This document shows, in pieces, positions 15,293-27,300 of a DNA stretch of 64,000 nucleotides. Source of the DNA: Trichuris trichiura (taxonomy: Eukaryota > Nematoda > Enoplea > Trichinellida > Trichuridae). The notes beneath the pieces were generated by a model. That model searched no databases, was not told the origin of the DNA, and worked only from the letters and a program-made list of their open reading frames with translations. The stretch's first letter is position 1, and each line of letters opens with the position of its first letter. The stretch is from the NCBI GenBank assembly GCA_037903355.1, contig JBAJFE010000005.1, positions 248,001-312,000 on the forward strand. Reading direction: 5' to 3'. Position numbers and translations under genes: made by a program.

Positions 15293-16371
15293 AGCAAAAG
15301 TAGGTGCATGGCCAACTGCGTATTTCTGCGACGAAAAGAAAACAACTAAATTATAGACGCGGGCAAGTAGAATTTTTGTTTGGAAACACAAATGACGCCT
15401 TTGCGAAACAAAGTCGGCCCAGAAAACGTTCGCAAAGGTCAAAACGCGTTCAACCGGCGCGTATCGAATTGCCGGTTCGCGTAAAAACGACAAACGATTT
15501 ACAATGCTCGCCTGGACAGCTAATACGGAAATTAGTCACATATACAATGGCGAAACAACGTTACCAGCCCAACAACCAGCCGGCAGGTTTCCAAATTACT
15601 GCACACCCACACCAAAATGAAGAATTACAGTAAGGAAGAAATGCAGGTACGTCTTAGCTCGCAGATTTATCTTGTTGAAACTCGGCTCAATCTTTGCTTT
15701 CAGTTAAGCTGAATGATGCGATAAAACATTTGTAGCGCAAGTAAAATTTTTATTAATTTTCTGCGTCAGTTGGAAAGTAAAATTCGCCTTTGTTTTTCAT
15801 TTCATCGTGCATCAAAGAAAAACAAATTTACTCATTGACTACTGGTCGCTTAGTAAAAATGTTTCAGCTCCTATTAAGCTACTACGTAGTGCTGTTCTTT
15901 CTTTGCAGGAATTCTAGCTGATTGTTACCTGCGTTATTGCTTACTGTCAATTTGAATTTTCAAACCGGTTTTGTTTATCTGAAAATTCAAGCCGGCTGGT
16001 CGGTTGGGCAAGCGCGGCAGCAGACATTCCTTGTGCGTTCGCCAGCTTAGCCGCTAATGTCAATGGCACCGTTTTCTCCAAGCTTTCCAAAGCCAGGTTT
16101 GCCCCTTTTTGTTGCTATGCAGCTTAAGAATGTTATCTTACGTTCTATTTGTCATCTGTTGCATTCTTGTTTTAATTGTGAATTTTTCAATGATCGTTTT
16201 CGCCATAAGCTCAACTTCTTCAACATTCCAGTAGCGATTTTGCGTTGCGCTCTTCAAGAACGCTACCGCCTTGCGGCTTACTAACGAATAACCTCCTATT
16301 GACGACGTCTGCTGCTGCCGTATGGTTCGAGCAAAAATTCTTCTCATATTTAAGCGCTAACAAAGCTAACA
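15293..16371. other. Intergenic region between SH2D4 and DNase II
   Basis: About 1.1 kb. It holds the presumed SH2D4 promoter (divergent side at 15293 upward) and the 3' flank of DNase II. I see no gene in it. Confidence 0.4.
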
Positions 16372-16377
16372 TTTATT
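16372..16377 (-). terminator. Polyadenylation signal of the DNase II gene
   Basis: AATAAA on the minus strand, about 170 nt after the DNase II stop codon. Confidence 0.4.
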
Positions 16378-16545
16378 GACAACGCCTATGCGCTCCTGCG
16401 AAGTGCGCATCATTGTTTGCAAGCTTTTTTGTGACTGCCCAAGCCGCTTATTCGCTCCTAGACGTGACGACGTGTTAAGTTGGAATGTTTTTTAACTAAA
16501 AGTCGTAGTCATAAACGGTGTAGGCATTTTGCCGAAATTACACAG

Positions 16546-17873
16546 CTATTTAGGGCATCTTTCCGGGTTTGCATCCTCGGCAATGTCGTTGAACAGGTTG
16601 AATAGGCCTTTATGGTTTATGCACATGAGTCCGCTGGCCAGGTTGATGTCACTTATCTGAATATCAAACGAGAGCAGATGTAGTCTAGGAATTAAGTATA
16701 AACTATTCGTGCTTACGTAGCGACCAGAGTTGCCCAAGCACCAGTAATGGGGTTCAATTGGGTTACGCGATACAGCCCATACCGTGTGATCTTCGTGCCT
16801 TTGTATCTTTATGCCAGATAATTCCATTGGGCCTTTTAGCTTTTCCGCATGATGCCTGCCGCTGCAACAGCTGGGAAAATAGTTATCATATGGGCCACTT
16901 GTTCCCCACACGCGGAACGAGTCTCGGACAAGTTGCAAGAGGTAGTTTGAAAATATGCCTTAAAGGTAAATACTCAATTTTATGAGTCATACTGTAAAAA
17001 AAAACTTTACTAGCTTGCACGAAGGAGTGTTTTCCCAGCATCACCAAGCGAATTCCTCCAATGGTTCTAAACTTGGCGGACATTTTATACGGCTGGAAAA
17101 TAATAGGCTTTTGAGCCAGCAGTGCTTTAACTTCGTACGAGTCAACATATCTATTTTTGGGCGGGCCAGCGGCGAAGTAAACTAGCGGCTGTTCGAATTG
17201 CAGCTGACGTGCTAAAGTTCGCTTTGCCAACATAATGACATAATGTAGCTATACGCTTACTAACCCCATTTGACCGTGCTGTGAGCGGGAATTGTTGCGC
17301 ATAAAGCAGCTGCACCAATGGGAATGGCATCTTCGGGAAATTGATATTTTCGAAGCGCCAAGTTGGGAAATCTCGGTATCGTATGGACAATTAAAGCGGC
17401 GCTTGCGTCCTCAGCCCACATCATAACTCCTGCAAAGAAAAAATGCACATTGAGCTTGCTGGATGTTTTCACTTACCTTTGCTAGTTGACGCCATTGGGG
17501 GTAGCGGTTCGGTGATAGGAGGTTCATTATTGTACGCTATGATAGCCGTCGTGGTGCAGTTACTGAAGAATTGCTGCAGCGTATGGTGCATAGGATTCAT
17601 TATATTTTCCTTAATGTTGAAGCGTTGCCATAAGAAGTTGTCATAATGATTTCTTGAAGTCAACGAAAGCGCAAGCTCCGTATTTGGCAGCTTGTACAGA
17701 ACCCACCTTGAAAGAAAACGCGTATTGCGCCAAGTTTGCTTTGCTTTCACTTCTTACCAGTCAACGTCACCATTTTCGGAAGTTTTATCGTAATATGAGC
17801 ATTCCAAAGACTGGGCGGTAGTTAGGCAAAATGCGGCAACGAAAATTCTAATCCACGCAGTTTCGATCGTCAT
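16546..17873 (-). CDS. Deoxyribonuclease II-like acid nuclease
   Basis: Exons on the minus strand, 5' to 3': 17873-17758, 17706-17477, 17429-17265, 17211-17011, 16958-16717 and 16656-16546, giving 354 residues (human enzyme 360). The family cuts DNA in lysosomes or outside the cell at acid pH. The first 20-odd residues (hydrophobic core FVAAFCLTTA) form a signal peptide. Then come the family blocks VDWWVLYKLP, IIAYNNEPP, the first catalytic His in ALIVHTIPRFP (His131) and the second in EDHTVWAVS (His294). Most family members have Lys two residues after the second His (DHSKW); here it is Val. The second exon starts after an unusual TTTCAAG acceptor. DNase II families are expanded in Trichinella, where some members are secreted; a secreted or degenerate-activity role is possible here. 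Confidence 0.92.
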
Positions 17874-19147
17874 TTGTATTGCACTTATGCAAAGGAAGAG
17901 AATTTTAAATTTTCTGCCGATTTTTGCAGCAATATATACCGCAAAAAGAGAGATAAGCGTTGGTGATATCGAATAGCTTTTGAATAGCTCCTTCTTTGTT
18001 GGTTCAGACAGTTTAACAAATCATACGTATATTTGACGTCTTCTTCTCGTTCTCTGTTCTAATGGATGGTTGGCGTACTCGTTATAGCGCGTCAGTACGC
18101 ATTATTTCAACTCCATTAACTTGCGCGTACAAAAGCATTTTATTTGACGAGCGAGCAGACGAGCTATGCTTTCATTCAACATATCCATTAATGTTTTGCA
18201 AAGTGTTTCGCCAATTCGAACTGTATTTGATTATGAAAGAAAATATTTTCGACTTGTCGTTGTATACTAAAAACAGGGAAAAGATTAATCGTAAATCTAA
18301 CATTACACTGAGATAATATTCATGTTTACTTTCGCGTTACGATTGCTTGTAATGGCTACTAATAGTAATAGTTTTGCTTGTCCACATTACGTACCGCTTA
18401 AGTTCTCAATGTGCTTAATATTAATATTGCGCGCGTAAGTGGCGTTCACCTTAACTTGGACAACTCTTAGCTACAGTAAGGCTGAGTACCATTAATTGTT
18501 CTGTACGCGCACAAACGATGTACAGTTACCGGGGCAAACTTTTTTACACCACAGTGCAGACGTTCATTTTTGAAAAATGTTTAGCAAAACTAACTCGTAA
18601 GCAACAAGTTTTGGTTTATTAAAATTCAGCGCTCGAGCAGTAGTTACCTGCACATCATTAAGAAGCTGTAGTGGTACAGAAGGCTTCTTCATTTACTACT
18701 TCGCGTTTCGGTGAGCTGACGCTCAAAGGAATCAAAAGAAAACGCTTTGCATTTTAGCCTTAACATTTTTAGCAGCGCGTCTGACTGGAAAGCGCTCTAT
18801 AAGGCTATCCCGAATAAAAAGCGCCGATACATCTCCGGAAAGCGCTTTTCAGATTTCGCGTTCATTCGGTAGTTTCGCGCGGCTGCGACGTTGTAAATAA
18901 AAGCTGTTTTTTGCTTTAAAAAAGTTTATTTTTAAATACAGTAATCAAGTTCAATTATTTAAGTATGCGCAGGTTCGCATTCCGATCAAGTTTTCCTGCA
19001 TGCACGGGCAGTTGCGTAAGATTGTTCGTCTAGTAAAGTTTGAAGTCGAGTTTTTTTGTTTAGGTGTTCTTCCGGTTTTTTAATTTAGTTTCTGTTCGAT
19101 TTTGTTAGCCGGCAAAGTTGGCCGTACGCCCGTCTTGACAGAGCCGA
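17874..19147. other. Shared upstream region of DNase II and G6Pase
   Basis: About 1.3 kb between two divergently transcribed genes. No coding frame is supported. It must hold both promoters, but I recognise no clear TATA box. Confidence 0.4.
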
Positions 19148-21145
19148 ATGGACTACCTACGTCGCTTCGGTATTCAATTCATCCTGTGGCTACAGCAGCT
19201 GCCCATTTTTGGCGAGCGAGAGCAAAAAATTTGGTTGGTTGTTACGAAACTCGGCGATCCAGCTTTAAATTTTTCCCTTTATTTTCCTCTGTTTTATCCC
19301 TTCTTACCGGTAGCGATGACCGAATTTGCCGCCGTTGGTGCTATTAGTGAATTTATGAACTGCATATTTAAATGGTTCGTATCGCATTGATCTTTGCGTC
19401 ACCTATCGAATTAACTTTAAGCTTCCGCTGTTTAGGATGTTGCTCGACGAGAGACCGTACTGGTGGTTTTATACGTCCGGAATTCACGAACAGTTTCAAA
19501 CGCCATTAAAGCAGTTCAAATGGACATGCGAAACGGGTCCAGGTATAAAAATTTGCATATTTATAACTTCCAGCTTTGGTCGTCATTTCATCCTCTCAAC
19601 TCTTTAATAACGTCAGCTAAGCCTAGCCGTTTGTTCAATCTAAAGTTGATATGAAAAGTGATTTCGTAATCAGTACCTGCATTCATACCACCACCGGCTA
19701 ATAATGCATTATTTAAATGAATTAACTTTGAAAAGCACAATATAGCTTCATGCGCGTATCACAAAACTAGAGTAGTGTTACGTTGCGCTTTTCTTTTCTA
19801 AAACCAGTTGCTGCTATTATAGTCCGTCATTATTATTTTTTCTTCAGATACGTCAGAAAATGACAAACGACCATTCTTCATTGATCGATAAGATCGAATG
19901 TATTTTTGCTTCTCTTAAGCTAACCTCATTGCCATGCCGAGCAAAAAACCAACCTTGAAAGCGAAAATAACCTCTTAAGAGGACAAATCATTTCGCGAGT
20001 TTTCCTTCAACGATGAGTCATTTTCGAACTTCAGACGCGCGTAGTCGGAATTGTTTTCTTTTTTCTCTGACGTCACCTGTCACCTAAGCATTCGACTGAC
20101 GCGACAGTGTCGGAGGGCAGTGATGTGCATTTTTTAAAAAAAATGAAATCCGGTTAGAGCGTTTCTTTTCCATTTGTTGCCGAGGAAAAAAAACAACTTA
20201 CCCGCCATACAGAAACGAGCATTTCCGCGCAGCCTACCGGTATTACTCGCGATTCAAAGTAAAAACAATAGTAGTAATGATTTAAAAATTTTTCTCCTTG
20301 GGTTTACTATAACGCATTCATTGACGGATAGGATTGATTGAGAAAAATATATGAATGAAAGATCTTATCCGCTTACAGTTTGCGCGTCTAATTATTTTTG
20401 TAACTTCAGGTAGTCCAAGCGGTCATGCAATGGTTTCATCATCCGTTTGGTTAGTTTTTTTGCGTTACGTCCAAGAACGCCATCTGCCGCGCAATCTCCG
20501 ACCACTCGTCTGGTTTATTTACGTCTTTTACCTGATAGCTCTTTGTTTGTCGCGAACGTTCATAGGCGCACATTTTCCCGATCAAGTAGCGCTTGGCTCT
20601 TTGTTCGGTTCGTCCTCTAACTTCCATTCATCCTCAACAGTGCATTTCGGTAGTGTTTAGGCATTCTCTTATCGATTAGTATTGGAAAGTGGACAAGACA
20701 ACGTCACTCGTTCATCTCTTGGCTCGTTGTACTACTGGCATTGACATTGCTGAGTTTAGCCACATATGTACTGATCGGACTTACGGGTCGAGATCCCGAT
20801 TGGTCCATTGCCTTGGCTAAGCAATATTGCCAACGGATCGATTGGGTGCACATATCAACAACCCCTTTGGCATCCTATTTTCGTGACGTCGGAGTGATAT
20901 GCGCAATTGCCACTTTGGACCACGTCAATACCAACCGGCAATGTCTAACCGTTCCGCAACGTATCCTTTCAAGCATCGTTGGAATTTCGGCGGTCAGTGC
21001 CATTCAATGGATCCCAATTGGCCAACTGCCATCCACAAATTGCTACTACATTTCCTTGGCCGTTATTCACTTTTTCATTATACTGCTAGTCGGCATTGGA
21101 CTGCCCAATGTTATTTGTCGGATTGGAGAACGCAAGAAGGATTGA
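19148..21145 (+). CDS. G6PC: Glucose-6-phosphatase catalytic subunit
   Basis: Exons 19148-19374, 19436-19542, 20410-20607 and 20661-21145 encode 338 residues. The enzyme hydrolyses glucose-6-phosphate to glucose in the endoplasmic reticulum lumen, the last step of gluconeogenesis and glycogen breakdown. The phosphatidic-acid-phosphatase signature is complete: Lys75 with Arg82-Pro83 (KWMLLDERP), SPSGHAM with His117, and LSRTFIGAHFPDQ with Arg160 and the nucleophile His166. Further matches are FGIQFILWLQQ at the N-terminus, TCETGP and WVHISTTPLAS. Several hydrophobic segments agree with a multi-pass membrane protein. Two of three donors read GTTCGT. Intron 2 is long (867 bp). No lysine-rich ER retention tail like the human one is obvious, but the end is basic (GERKKD). 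Confidence 0.95.
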
Positions 21146-21149
21146 TAGC

Positions 21150-21155
21150 AATAAA
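21150..21155 (+). terminator. Polyadenylation signal of G6Pase
   Basis: AATAAA starts only five bases after the stop codon of the glucose-6-phosphatase gene, so its 3' untranslated region would be about 20-35 nt. Confidence 0.5.
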
Positions 21156-21215
21156 AAAGAAAAACAACAACTTCGGCGGCAACTACGTAGCACGTAACAC
21201 CAACGTTGATTAATT

Positions 21216-21568
21216 TTTTTTCAGAAGCAAACAGTGCAGAGGGAAAGCGACACTTTAAGAAAAAGGTGAACGCCCTGATGGAAGCGAGTCATGATGTTGA
21301 TGATGACCAGGTAGGAGTTATTTCTTCTATTTCTTTCTAATAGTACAGGGAGGAAGATGATGACGATGAAGAAAAAAAGAAGAAGAAGAAGAAAAAGTTG
21401 GAGTTGCAAACTAATAAACTGAGTGGTGGTGGCAAAAATCAACAACACTACAACTCGGTTATAACATTCTGTGCTTCAACCCGTTCGCGAGTATGTTTTC
21501 TTTCCAAACTGGAATGTCTTTGCGAACTAAACCAGCGCCTGCTGGACGAATCGAACGAGTGCTTCTAA
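21216..21568 (+). other. Possible small lysine/aspartate-rich coding segment
   Basis: After a TTTTTTTCAG acceptor (ending 21223 region) a frame reads GKRHFKKKVNALMEASHDVD, ends at a CAG/GTAGG donor near 21310, and a second open stretch (Asp/Glu run, Lys run, then LSKLECLCELNQRLLDESNE) runs to a stop at 21568. The join between them needs a poor acceptor, and I see no first exon. It could be the end of an unknown gene or coincidence; low-complexity GAA/GAT repeats favour open frames. Confidence 0.2.
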
Positions 21569-21745
21569 ACGGTACCTTGAATACACGTATCAACATGTAA
21601 CACGCACGCATAAGACCCAACTAAGGCATATTCATTCATCTCGTACCTACTTTCACACATTGACAATTTGATCAGTCATTGGGACAGTGGTACCACAACA
21701 GCTTTGTACTTTTTCATGCTCTGAAACAAAAAAATAACCACAACA

Positions 21746-23777
21746 TTATGAATGAAGAAATAGAGAATTGACACTACGTGATTCGGACTCAACGTCGTCG
21801 TCAACTGCTGATTCTCCCTTCTTATCAATGGTGTTTGCTAGTTCATTCCTTTCAGGCGAAGCATTTGAGTTGCACGCATTTTGTCTTAACGATGCGTTGT
21901 CGCATTTGGCTGACGCTGGTGGTGGAGCTGTGGTCACTTCCGTCGTTGTCTCATTTCTTGCCGCCGCATCCTTTGTCTGTTCGCCACTTCCGTCGTTTGT
22001 CGTTGAAGCAGCAGCAGCAGGCATTTCCTGAGCGCGGGAAGGTTTTTGCCAATGAAAAAAAATGAAATGGACCAAGTTTACTTACCACGCTGAGACCGAA
22101 AACGTCTAAAAAACGTTTGAACAACATGTAGATTGACTGATGCAACAATACGTATTGTTCCTGCAAGAAGAAGACATTTATATGCGGATACGGCGGCGGC
22201 AACGGCTTTTATTGTACCCTAGTTTGAACCATGGCAGGCCTTTGCTTTCTCAAGTCGTAAACAAGCCCGTAAACGCTGAAACCGGCAGCTAACTTCTACA
22301 ACAATAATCAACATATGAAGTAGTCGATGGATCAAGTGAACATCGCCAACACGAACCTCCGTTTTGAAAAGGCACCGCGCGTAGTCGAGAGCGCAAAAAG
22401 TACCAGTTCTTCCGCAGCCAGCACTGAATACGTTGTTGGAATTAGTGTTAGCATATTATCGACGACTGACTGATCGAAATGATTTTACCTACAGTGAACA
22501 ACCAACGGTTCGGCATTGGTTTCCGGTTGATGCTCTCTGACCAGTTCGAGAAAGTCCAAAAGAGGACCTATCTCTTCGGGTGTACTATGGTCCGGCCATT
22601 GGTGAAAATGAAACTGTTTCACTTCGCGTTTTTCGTTGTCCTGGCGAAGCGACATCCTTCTAACCGTATAATGCATATTCAGCTTGCTCTCTTCCACCTG
22701 CGTGTACACGCTTGCTCATTATTATTTGAACGAAGAAGAAGAAGGTCAACCAGATTACCAAGGAGACTTTGATATTACCGTACGACTTTTTTTCCTTGAT
22801 GGAAGGCCAATATTTGGAGCACTTTGTCTGCAAGAAAAAAAATAATACAACTCGAAGAGGCAACGACGAAAACATCATTATGCGAAGGCAAATAAGTGAC
22901 CGTCAAAATCGATATTCACCTTGCCATCTTCCACTAGCTCGCAAAGCATGATGATTGTTTTCACTCGACACTGCGCTATCATTGACCAGAAGGCATCGAC
23001 TGTATGTTCAAGAGGACCTTGAGTGGCTATATATCCAACCCGTCCGTCGCAACCCTTAAAAAAATAGCGAAACAATTGCCGCCAGCAACGCCAAGACGTT
23101 ACGTTTATGTAGCTAGCATTAATGTAGTCGGATGCGGACGACCCGGAAAGTCGCAGTTTCACCCGGTTGAAATCGTCTAAAACAAAAACTATTGGACAAG
23201 CTTGTCAAGCTTTTTCTTTGCGTCGAATTTGGGCAAAGGAGGAGAGAATGCGCGTTCAAATTTGGAGCAAATCTCCTACTGTGCATTATAAAGAGTGTCA
23301 AGTTTGAAGAACAGATGCTTCTACAGTAAGAAAAAATAATAGAACATCCATCGTCCGTGCAGCGAAGCAATTTTGCCAATGTAATCATTGCTGTCTCAAT
23401 TAGTAGGGACAAGATGGTGCTGCTTGCTTGCTACCTGTTCATTTAGCGAATAGAGAGTAGTAAGACGCTTACATGGCAAAACGTCGCGATATCGATTCTT
23501 GATCAAATTTTCCATCGCTCCACCAGCGTCGCAAGTGAAATCGGTCATTTCGCGAAAATCGTCGCTTTCGAGGCGAATTTTCTAAAAAGATTCGCAAAGT
23601 CGACAAGGCAGCGACGGGTGGACAACATTTTTTGTATACCAAAAATTGCATGGCGTACTCGCTGAAGGCGCTACTTTCGGCGTCGCGATTTTTGGAATCC
23701 ACCTCGGCAAGGAACTTTTGAACAGCGGAGATGGTCGCCGGCGACGGCTCCGCTGTTGTTGGTCTGGTCGCTTCCAT
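21746..23777 (-). CDS. Protein tyrosine phosphatase, PEST group (PTPN12/18/22-like)
   Basis: Ten minus-strand exons: 23777-23640, 23581-23473, 23176-23103, 23054-22920, 22827-22759, 22697-22489, 22423-22357, 22295-22218, 22160-22086 and 22027-21746, giving 411 residues. It removes phosphate from tyrosine in cytoplasmic proteins. Seen: phosphotyrosine loop KNRYRDVLP, SDYINASYIN, IATQGPLEHTVDAFW, WPD loop HFHQWPDHSTP, active-site loop HCSAGCGRTG with the nucleophile Cys near 244, and Q-loop MVQTREQYVLLHQ. The Cys in SAGCGRTG (rather than Val or Ile) is typical of the PEST group. The active-site loop is split by a phase-2 intron. The C-terminal tail is only about 93 residues, Ala/Thr/Pro-rich and acidic, far shorter than vertebrate PEST tails. 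The gene is head-to-head with seryl-tRNA synthetase, 558 bp between starts. Confidence 0.93.
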
Positions 23778-24335
23778 GGCCAACGATCGGCACAAAGGTA
23801 GCGCCCTGAGTGCGACTTGCAAAAATGGCAACGCAACAAATCGGCAGAGAGAGAAGTATAGTAGGTGGACAGGCACACGAAGTGGTGCTGTTTTGAGGTT
23901 GATAGCGGTCGTCTCGCACAATCACCAAGCTATGGTACAACTAGACGAAAGCATTTGAGCAGCAGCGATACCAGTCGTCAGAGCACCCGATCGATTTGCT
24001 TGGACCAAAATAAGTATAAGGACGAAAACGTTGACTGTCTTTCGTTGTGACAATTGTAGGAAAGCTGGAAAAATTGAGCCTTCAATAATGAACATAAAGC
24101 AGGGCGCCTCCAACTCACTACTTCAAGAAGCGTAAAGAGCGTTCCGAAAAAAACGCTCTGCCAATACCGTACGCGGCGATGATTCCTCAATGTTCTAACC
24201 TGTAAATCATTAATGACCGTATACTTCTAGTGATCACTCAATAGGTTTTCGTACGCCTTCGGTGTGACTTCTGCTTTTTGTTTGCCATTACAAGATATTA
24301 TTGCTTTTGAGAACGTGACTTGTCAAAACGCAGTT

Positions 24336-27300
24336 ATGGTTGTCGACTTGGATCTTTTTCGCGTTGAAAAAGGCGGAAATGTGGAATTGATTCGTGAAAG
24401 TCAGTCGAAACGGTTTGCCAGCTTGGAGCTTGTCGATCAGGTGGTCGTTGCCGACCAGCAATGGAGGCGAAGTTTGTCGACCATTTAAAATTAACTGCTT
24501 TCCAAGCTGTTGCTTTGTTCAGGTCGATTCCTTGCCGACAAATGGAACCGACTAAAAAATTTGTGCAGCAAAGAAATTGGCGAGAAAATGAAGGTACAGA
24601 TTGTCTAATTGCATGACGTCATGTTTTTAACGTTCAACAATTTGTTTACATGCTATTGCGTAAAATTCTACTTGTTCTGTCGGCTTACTATATTGTTTCT
24701 AGCGTCTTAGTAAGTTGTAAATGGCATTGGCTAAGTGCAAACATATCTTTTGGAAAATTATTCGTTTTTGAACTAAACAAGGTTTCTTAAAAATTTCTCT
24801 TGTATCTTGTCGTACCTGAAAATCTAAATGTTTTTATTGCCCTCGTTCGTTACAAAAACCTGCGAGTTTTGGGCTTTTCCAATTAGACCATCAGTGTTTG
24901 CTGTACGTGGAACTAAAATACAATTCCGTTTGCCCAAGTAGGTTAAGCTTACTGCAAAAATCAGCATTTTCTTTAGCTTAGACTCCCCGCGCGGCGAACG
25001 GTACTTGATTTTACTTTCAGATACAGTAACCGCCGTGTTTCTCTCGGTTTTCTTGTTTTCTTAGCAAGTGTCAACTCCGAAATAGGCGTATAAGTTTTCT
25101 TTATTTTCTGAAGCCCCTTCATTTTTCGTCATATTGCCGAATGTTTAAATTTACCGGCGAGGGTGCGTACGATGAAGACAGAAGGCACTTGAACCTGAAA
25201 ACTGCAGTAAGAAAATTTAAACGTTTGCGTGAGAGTGCGCATCCGTCAGAAAGCGTTGAATTTTTTAATGCTGCAGTCTAGCTGCAAATAAGACATAAGT
25301 AATTTTTAGCTTAAGTTCCTGCTGCTTAGCCTTACGTCGTTTTCAAAATTGTTTCCATTGCTTTTCGTAATTTTAAAATTACAGCAAAATTAAAAACAGC
25401 AAGCTTTTGGCGGTAAGCATGGCAGCTGCTTGTCTTTATACCGTAACACGATAAGTCGTTATGTAATGTATAGAAGTTATGCGCAGGTACATTTTCATAA
25501 AAAAACCATACGTCCAAATTTTTGCCATTCGCTCATCGTTTCATATTGTAACGTTGCAGTCAATTTTCCGTTAGATGAAGTGGTTTGCGAAAATAAGTGA
25601 AACTAAAAATCTTCACCGACGGTAAGTAATCGTTTTAACGATGAGCTTTTTTTTTAAAATTTTGCGCCTCTGCTTTGAATAGAAAGTCTGCAATAGAGCT
25701 TTTATGCAAATTTTTGTTTCATGACTGACTTTTTCTACATCGCGGCTTGGCATCTTCAAAATTTCGTTTAGTATAAGTGGCTAAGTTTTGTTTTTTCGAG
25801 AAAATTCAAGAGTTCGTTTATTGAATTTTCCTACTCTTTTCCGTTAAACTCAATTTAGGTACCTTAGGTAAATCTAACGTCAAGTTCTGTGTTTCTTAAT
25901 AGCTCTAGGCAATCTAAGCGTAAGTGGTTGCTTTGGTTTAGTCTGCTTATGGTTACTTGGACTAACGGTACTTGATTTCATTTCCAGTTACAGTACCTCT
26001 TGAGCATGTAGTTGAAAAGACTCGAATTTCGTTTGAGCAGAATAGCGTTAGGCGGCCAATCTTTTAGCGCTTATAACATTTTTGCGTCCTGATAAGTTAG
26101 GAAAAGTTTTCCTCAATGATTTAACTCTCTCCAAAGCTAATTGTTGTCATACCTTTCTAAGATAACATAATGTCGGTAATTTTGTTATATTTTATTGGGC
26201 GTATTTTCAATTATTGCATGTTTATTCTTTTTAAAAACTAACTATATGCAATCCGCGAGACAGTAGTATGGTCATTACGTCATTCTTAAATTACGGAGAA
26301 AAAAGCTTCAGGTTCTGTCCGTATCTGAAGTAGGCTTAACCCTATGTTGCGTGAATATTTGAGCTTGAACCCAAACCAGTCAAGCGCTTTGCTAGCTTTA
26401 AAAAAAGAAAAGTTTACTTCCGGTAGCGCTTGGAACAATTCGTATATTTTGAAAATACCAATTTCCTATACGTCCTCTTCAAGCAAGAAAGATAGCTCAA
26501 CGAATGGGTGTAACATCATTCGGACGATGACAATGCAGAGATGCATTTACAGTGTTCTTTTTAGAAAAAGGAGACGCTTGGCGAGGGATGCTCATTGCCC
26601 GAATCAATTGAACGCTGTTTCGAAATTGACAAAGACGACGACAATCGCGAAAAGTATTCCATAACTGCAGAGGAACTGCGAGTCATTGATTCAACAATGT
26701 AGATGGAATTTTTCCGCTAATTTTTTCCTCCCCTTTTAGGCATTGTCAGTAGGTCAACTAAAGCGTATCAGTAAGCTAATCGACGATGCGGTGGCAAAAA
26801 ATTTGGCATCCATGGAAATGTTGGAGAAAATGCGCTTCGAAGCGTTGACGCAAATTGGCAACATTGTTCACCAGTCGGTTCCTTTCAGCAACAATGAGGT
26901 TCCATCGAAAATTGCCGCCTTCCGATTCATTCTTTGCCGGTGATTAAGGAGGAAAACGAGGTCGTGAGAACTTGGGGAAATTTGAACGTACGCAAAAAGT
27001 ATTCGCAGGTAGACTTGGGTATTATGGTAGACGGTTACGACTGCGAAAAGGGAGCGTTAGTGGCAGGCGCACGAGGTTACTATTTGAAGGTTTGCGCGCA
27101 AAAAAAATTTTTTTCTTCTGTAACCCTTTTAAAAAACGTTTTTGCTCAAGGGTCCATTGGTATTTCTTGAACAAGCTTTAATTCAGCTTGCTCTTCATAC
27201 GTTGCATGGCAAAGGGTATACGGCCATATATACTCCATTCTTTATGAGAAAAGAAGTGATGCAAGAAGTTGCGCAGCTTTCCGACTTCGACGATCAACTA

